Shown: positions 57,931 through 64,000 of the stretch, one piece after another | Numbering within the stretch: the first letter of the stretch is position 1 | Layout of the letters: the number at the start of each line of letters is the position of its first letter | NCBI GenBank assembly: GCA_910574455.1 | Contig: CAJSYZ010000009.1 | Span: 2,187,040-2,251,039, forward strand | Direction of reading: 5' to 3' | DNA: 64,000 nucleotides | Source: Trichaptum fuscoviolaceum | Lineage: Eukaryota > Basidiomycota > Agaricomycetes > Hymenochaetales > Trichaptaceae | Notes under the pieces: model-generated | Database searches by the model: none | What the model was told of the DNA's origin: nothing | The model's input: only the letters and a program-made list of their open reading frames with translations | Program-made: the position numbers and the translations under genes

Positions 57931-59167
57931 ATGCGTTTTCCTTACGGATATTGTTGTCTAATCTTAGATATCACATGGATTTTGCATTTATACTTCTTGC
58001 AATGAAATATGGATATTTTTTTCTGACTCTGTCTTCGGAGTTGTTTGAAACTCTCGATTTCAGAGGCATTCTGCGTGGGAATATCTTGGACTACTCAGGT
58101 TTCGCCGATTTCGATGACGCACTCCTGTTTGATTGATCTTTGCCAGTGTTGTGCATGATGTCTCGGCATTCGTTACTCGATGACTTGCCTCGTATACTCG
58201 GATGAATAAGTCAAGCATGTAAAGATACAGACATCTTCTCAATTGGCGGTCAATCTCAGGCTATACGATGGCACAGTACAGATTGGCCCTACAAAAGTGG
58301 GTTGAACGGAAAGTGAAGAGAGGCTAACTTCTGCCAAGCGGCCGCACCCGATCGTTGTAAAGTCTACACTCGTTGCCTGGAGGTCGTGGACCTTCCGAGA
58401 TTTCCAAAGGACGAACGCGCGGAAGTTATCAAGTCGCTCCTAGCTTGGCGTCCCTGTTCTTACCCTCAAGCAATGAGTACAGTGTGGCATGAGTGGACTG
58501 AAAACGGCTTCTAGGAAGGTATAAACCTAATGAAATAGTGCCAGTGACTATCCAGGTCACAGGGAATTTAATTCGTATGTGTCATATAATTTTCTCTTCG
58601 AGTCTTGACGCTGATTTTCTGATACGTTGAACTTCTACATGATTCAGCATAATCATTGGATAACTGGGTAACCTTCTTGATTGGAATGACACCTGTGTGG
58701 AGGACTTACGGTTTCTTTTCCCCTTATTTGCTTGGATGTATGAACTCTCGGTGTGGAAGCTTGCCGTTATTCAACAGATTCATGGAAGTAATATGATTCT
58801 GAGAAGACCACACACTCATTCATAGAGCTACGAATACAGACAGTCATATTGTTGGGAACCTCACTAAAGGGAAGATGCGACTCAGGTTCGCACCCCATCA
58901 ATGTCAAATGTGCGCCTTGCCTTCATTCACTCATCTCTGGTTCAACTGTCTTCCGGGTAGAACTGAAATCTATCGGATTTTGGACCAGACAATCTGAAAC
59001 TGACCTGCGACCAAGATGGTCGAAGCACACGTCAAGACTCCAGTCTGCAACAAAATATCTGCAGCCTATTTAGCAGTGCTCCAGCACTCACGGCTCAATC
59101 ACCACTCTTGACTTACTACCACTCCTGCACTCTGACTTGTTCCTCTCATCGCTCTTACTTGCTCACT
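57931..59167. other. Intergenic region
   Basis: About 1.2 kb with no gene seen. It contains one AGTGCCAGTGAC word near 58540. The right end is the kinase promoter and leader. Confidence 0.4.
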
Positions 59168-61315
59168 ATGTCTTCATCATACATGAACGAAGTCGCAGCT
59201 ATGATCGATTCAATGGATATCTCTGATACCACGATGCTTGGCGCTGGCGCTATAGTATCCAAGAGGCTACAACAGTGTGTTTCTACTGATCGAGCTCAGT
59301 CTGTCGCGCCTGGTGCAGACAAACTGGCTAAGCAACTCTCGAACTACGACATCTACAAGACGATTAGCACGGGAAGTTCTTGCAGCGTGTACATCGGCCA
59401 GCGGGCTGGCTCCTGTGCACCTGTCGCCGTCAAGGTCATGACGGCGCAAAAGAGGTCGAAGCTCTCGAAGCAGGGCTTGACTATGGAGATCAAATGTCTT
59501 AAAAAGCTCAACGCATCTGGGAAGAGGTGTTTCGTTAAGCTTGTCGAGTCCTTTGTCGACAAATATAACCATTATATCGTCTTCGTACGTCGTCACCAAC
59601 AGGTGCATTGCTGTCACTGATCTTACCTTTCATTCATGTAGCAATATGTACCTCGTGGGACGCTTTGGTCGTGCGTTGAGCGAGCGGGAGGGACGATACC
59701 TGTGACGCTCGTACGCATGATAATGGCGGAATTGGTGAGTACTGATTTTTTCCTCTTTTTGCTTGGATTTATGACACAATTTGTTCATCATAGGCGGATG
59801 GCCTTCTCTATCTGAAACAGAACCGAATCGTACATCGCGACATCAAGCCGGAGAATCTCATGATCGATCTATTCGGACACATCGTCATTGTTGATTTCGG
59901 CCTCGCGCTTATGTTCGAGGACGATGAGCCGGAAATCGCTCAGTCAGGTCGTACGGTCTGTGGAACGCCGGGATACATTGCGCCGGAGCTTATGGATGGA
60001 AAGGAGTATTCGTATGCGGTGGACATGTGGTCGGCCGGCTGTGTGATGTACGAGTTACTCGTTGGACGTGTGAGTCGGCACTTGAAATCAGAGTGTACTT
60101 GATCCATGACTAACGTATCATCTAGCGCCCATATGAAGGCACCTCGTACGAGGACGTCTACCGCTCTATGCAATCTAGTCACCATAAGTTCCCCTCCAAA
60201 CCGCGTGTCGATTTCTTAACGAGGAGCTTCGTAGCGAACTTGCTAGAGAAGAACCCGGAAAAGCGGCTGACGGTGGAGGAAATGAAGGGGATGTCATTCT
60301 TTGGAGAAATGTAAGAACTGCATTCGATTCTCCTTTGGACTCATCTAACGTGATCTTGTGTAGTGAGTGGGATCGCGTGGCGATCGGCGATTATGACCCT
60401 TCGTGTAAGTGCATTTCTTAGCTTTATCTGAACTTCGGGATGACTGACAAAATCCATCCAGTCTACCTTCACTTTACCCGCGAACGAGGCATACCGATCA
60501 ACAAGGCTATTAGCAAGGCAACTCTCGTCAATGAATCGCGTATCGACGCTGAGTGGTATCCGGACTCTGAAGATTTGCAGTTCGTCGTCCCCCCTCAGTT
60601 GACTGCCGGACTGCTGGACAGTCCGCCGGAGCCAGTTTACGACGAGAACAAAGAGAACAAGGTCGAAAATCTCTTTTACCGGAAGCCATACTACGTCGGC
60701 AAGCAATGGGATGAGTATGATGAGTTTGAAGACAAGTTCCGTGTCGCGCACCCCATATGCTCGGGGGGATCATCCGAATTCTTAGGCGAAGATGATGATG
60801 AGGATGACGACTTCCTTGAGTCCGTCAATCTCTCGTTGCAGAGCACTGAGATTCAGTACTTCCCACCGCCTCATCCGATCCTTCGAAGACTCCCTATTCC
60901 AGGCCTTGACTTCCCGCCGAAACAACGCTCGCGCTATGTTCCGCGCAAAGACTCGGAAGACCCATATGTTCGTCAGCGTCAGAATTTCATCGCGAAGTAC
61001 GGCAAGCGCCTTTCATCGACCACTGCTAATGAGAAGGATCAGCCAGAGCTTCAGACCTATGGGCAGGACCCATCTCTCGAGGCGACACCTGTGATCTCCA
61101 AGCGTGGTCTTTGTATCCTTAACATCCCGGACCTCATCCACTCGGATTCCTGTATCACCTCAGCCTCCTCCATGCCTACCACGCCCCTCGACTACAACTT
61201 CCCAGACGACGCATGGGCACCCAACATTCGCAAGCAAACGAACCGCTCTGGTATCCGTGGTTTCCTCAAGGACTTGGGATTGGCTCGCTTGTCTAAGATT
61301 GGGTTGGGTTTCTGA
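59168..61315 (+). CDS. Ser/Thr protein kinase, AGC-like, with atypical glycine loop and long acidic C-terminal region
   Basis: The start at 59168 gives MSSSYMNEVAAMIDSMDIS. The kinase domain begins near residue 60. The glycine loop is STGSSCSVYIG: the middle Gly is kept, while the first and third positions are Ser and Cys. Then come the VAVKVM lysine, IVHRDIKPENLM, VIVDFGLAL, an activation loop RTVCGTPGYIAPEL, VDMWSAGCVMYELLVGR and the NPEKRLTVEEM end. The last is followed by FFGEIEWDRV, an AGC-style extension. A C-terminal region of about 290 codons (from 60440) is rich in Asp, Glu and Pro, with no recognised domain. All catalytic residues (Lys, HRD, DFG, APE) are present, so it should be active. 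I cannot assign an orthologue. The loop resembles the relaxed loops of PDK1-type kinases. Confidence 0.85.
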
Positions 61316-62241
61316 CTATGTGGGAGTTGGATCGTGCGCGCTGAGTTTTTCTTTTCTATTTTTTTGGTTTTTTCTATTTCTATTGGTTTTGAGCGCCGGC
61401 TGTGGGTATGTACTACATCCCCAGTCGGTCGGCCCCTTTTCATCTTCTCAATGGATTGCAGTTACAAATGTTGTTCGCTCTTTTTATCATACTAACCTTC
61501 TTTAGTTTCCTTTGCGATGCTTAATCCTGGACGATCCGGTACGTACCTCGTCTTCTTTCCTTGTCGTATGGTTTAACAACCCATCTTTGTTTCAGGAGAA
61601 GAGTTGTGGGAGAGCGGAATGTTTAACTAACCATTTATCCATTGAATTACAGAATTGGAGTACCGCAGAAGACTCGTGGTTGGTGTATCTGGCGACTTTT
61701 TTACTGGCGACTAGCATCTTTGGAAACTTGGAGACTTCTGGCAACTTCTTGGTACTCTGGCGACGGCTTCTCTGTGTTTAGTAGTTAGTTTAAAGCGGTT
61801 TTTTTCTTTTCTTTTCTGTGTGGAGTTTCACCGCTTCTCCGCATGAGGGCAGGCGACACGACGATCACTGTGAAGGCACGCACGGTTGAATTGAAGTGGA
61901 ACCTGTTCTCTTTTTTTCCTCCCAGACGTGGGCCACCTTGTCGTGGTTGGGAGGCCCAGGAAGTCGTCCTGCTAAGAGCCCACTTTTATTATTAATTCCA
62001 TAAAATATGCTGTACATTGAACATTACTTGGAAATTAGCTGAGATGTATCCAATTCATACTGAAAAAATCAATAGGAGCCATATTCCTTTCTCTTGAGTT
62101 GCAGTATCATAATGAGTCGAACGCTGACTAAAAATAACACCCTAGTATCGGGACCGCGTCCAATAAATAGACACAAATAAGACACGGTCTTTAGTCCTCG
62201 TCGTTGTGGGCGTTGACCACACTTCTTACCATCTATCGACA
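61316..62241. other. Intergenic region
   Basis: It holds the kinase 3' flank and the Nup98 promoter. It has several T-rich tracts (about 61350-61380, 61800-61820). No gene was recognised. Confidence 0.4.
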
Positions 62242-64000
62242 ATGTTTGGGTCAACATGGGGCCAACAGAATAACCAACAGCAGCAGCAGCAACCGCAGCC
62301 TGGGCAGCAAGGAACATCTGCGTTTGGCCAACCAAACACGTTCGGATCGGGCGGAGGTGAGTCTGTTTGCTCTGTTTAGCCCATATACACGCTTTCCACA
62401 AACAAGTCAAGCGGTCACTTCAGGGTACCGCGCGGCGCTGTGGCATACTGACTCAGTGGTCTTCCTTATTAATGGCAGCATTTGGCTCAAGCACGTTTGG
62501 TCAGAACTCCCAACAACCTGCTCAGCCAGTAAATCCAATGTTTGGAGGTGCAACTACAAACACTGCGACTCCGGGGACGACAGGGACGACAGGCTTCGGT
62601 ATGTGTCTCATTGTTCGCATATTACATCGGTGTGCACTAACACTAACTATTGGTTACAGGAGGATTTGGTGGTGGCGGAACGTCTGCCTTTGGAGCGAAG
62701 CCAGCGTTTGGGGCTTTCGGAGGAGCAGGTACTTCGACTTTTGGCAGTGGAGGGACAGGCGCGTTCGGCCAGAACAACACAAACAACGCTGGAACGGGCG
62801 CGTTTGGGCAACCAGCTAACACAGGTAGTACGTTTGGCGCAGGTGGTTTGTTCGGAACGAAGCCAGCAACCGCACCGGGAGTTTTTGGCGGTGCGACTTC
62901 GACGGGCGGGACTGCAGGCAACGACAATGCGACTGGCGCTGTAGCTCCAGTGACTACGGGCACTTCAAATCCACCGTACTCTGTTCACAGCGAGAAGGAC
63001 ACGACTGGAGCCCAAACGGTGACCCTGCACTACCAAAGTATTAGCATGATGCCTGCGTACCGTGGTTCCTCCTTTGAGGTAAGCGTGGCATTTGAAACTT
63101 AATGTGACTCATATCTTGACACGAATCTTAGGAACTGCGGCTTCAAGATTATGCTCAAGGGCGCAAAACGGCTGGCGGATTTGGTCAATCTGCAGTGTTT
63201 GGTCTGAATCCTGCTCCCGCAGCTCAAGCCTCTTCATCCACCTTTGGTCAGCCAGCAACGACCTCCACGAACGCCTTTGGTGCCTTTGGCCAAAACAATC
63301 AAGCGCCCACACAGCCTGCTACAAACGCTTTTAATGCTTTTGCCCAGCCATCAACGTCACAACAGCCATCAACATTTGGAGGAGGATCTACCTTCGGAGC
63401 GTTTCAGCAGAATCAACAGCAGCAACCACAGCCATCCACAGGGACTGGTCTTTTCTCAGGATTTGGCCAGAATAACCAGCAGCAGCAGCAAACGCAACCT
63501 GCTCAACCTACTACAAGCGCTTTTGGAGGAGGGTTTGGTAGTACTCAGAACAAACCATTTGGAGGCTTCGGTAAACAGTTCACTGTACCTATGGAGTATG
63601 TCTCTAACTAACAAACCCTAGGTGCAAGCACAACACCAAATGCCTTCAACACGTCTGCGTTCGGCCAGAACAATCAGCAGCAGCAATCCAACACGACAGG
63701 GACCGGGCTTTTTGGGCAGCCGTCAACCCAACAGCAAGGATCCACCAACGCGTTCAGCGGTTTCGGACAAAAGTCTACTTTTGGGCAGCCCACGACTCAG
63801 CCTACGACGGGTTTCGGTCTTTTCAACACAAATCAACAGAACCAGCAACAAAATCAGCCCCAACAACAGCCGTCGACAGGCCTTTTTGGTACTGGAGGGA
63901 CGGGCCTATTTGGCCAGAATAATGCACAGCAACAGCAGCAACAGCAAGGGCAGACACAGCCCTCACAGCCTAGTGGTAAGTTTTTGTGCGTTAACGCACG
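62242..64000 (+). CDS. Nucleoporin Nup98/Nup145N-type, N-terminal FG region (runs off window)
   Basis: Start MFGSTWGQQNNQQQQQPQPG. Exons encode many GLFG, FG and FGQ repeats separated by Gln/Asn/Thr-rich spacers (TSAFGQPNTFG, GAFGQNNTN, GTGLFGQPSTQQ). A GLEBS-like Gle2/Rae1-binding motif interrupts the repeats at about 62965-63160 (NPPYSVHSEKDTTG, then YRGSSFEELRLQDYAQGRK across an intron). The FG-GLEBS-GLFG order is that of Nup98 and yeast Nup116. The C-terminal autoproteolytic domain would lie beyond 64000. The FG repeats form the permeability barrier of the nuclear pore. At least five introns occur in the visible part. Confidence 0.9.

Overview
The window reads as nuclear DNA of a filamentous basidiomycete, most likely an agaricomycete. 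Genes are dense and cut by many short introns (about 50-60 nt). Domain matches include a Plavaka-type CACTA transposase and a Tad-like LINE fragment of the kind common in mushroom-forming fungi. I cannot name the species. No tRNA, rRNA or CRISPR array was seen.

Layout. 1-10 kb is an accessory block with three related trypsin-like protease genes on the minus strand. Two of them are a tandem copy pair, each broken by different single-base indels. Between them lie a 253-bp tandem repeat and intergenic DNA full of short palindromic words. About 10.0-10.6 kb is a decayed LINE (RNase H and C-terminal end). About 11.2-20.6 kb is a probable two-gene Plavaka/CACTA element: a transposase on the minus strand and a divergent coiled-coil/acidic partner gene on the plus strand, with 117 bp between their start codons. 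21.3-32.1 kb holds ordinary genes: a secreted GH78-type alpha-L-rhamnosidase, a Golgi pH regulator homologue, a membrane-anchored GH3 beta-glucosidase and translation factor eEF1B-gamma. 32.1-39.2 kb is gene-poor. 39.2-46.8 kb holds a RanBP2-type zinc-finger protein and an ALKBH6-like dioxygenase. At 48.0-50.5 kb lies a second, dead copy of the rhamnosidase, convergent with a serine carboxypeptidase that contains an apparent AT-AC intron. 54.1-64 kb is housekeeping: CHO2 phosphatidylethanolamine methyltransferase, a Ser/Thr kinase with an unusual glycine loop, and the start of Nup98.

How the parts relate. The secreted or membrane glycosidases (GH78, GH3) and the carboxypeptidase fit a saprotrophic or plant-associated lifestyle. 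The remaining conserved genes serve translation, lipid synthesis, Golgi pH, nuclear transport and nucleic-acid demethylation and show no operon-like logic. The most unusual signal is a small lexicon of odd-length palindromes with one free central base (ACTT-N-AAGT, CACTG-N-CAGTG, GACTC-N-GAGTC, CAGCCT-N-AGGCTG) plus even TACTAGTA-type palindromes. They are packed into the accessory DNA and transposon flanks and are nearly absent from the housekeeping genes. In two places a copy of such a word coincides with a short indel.
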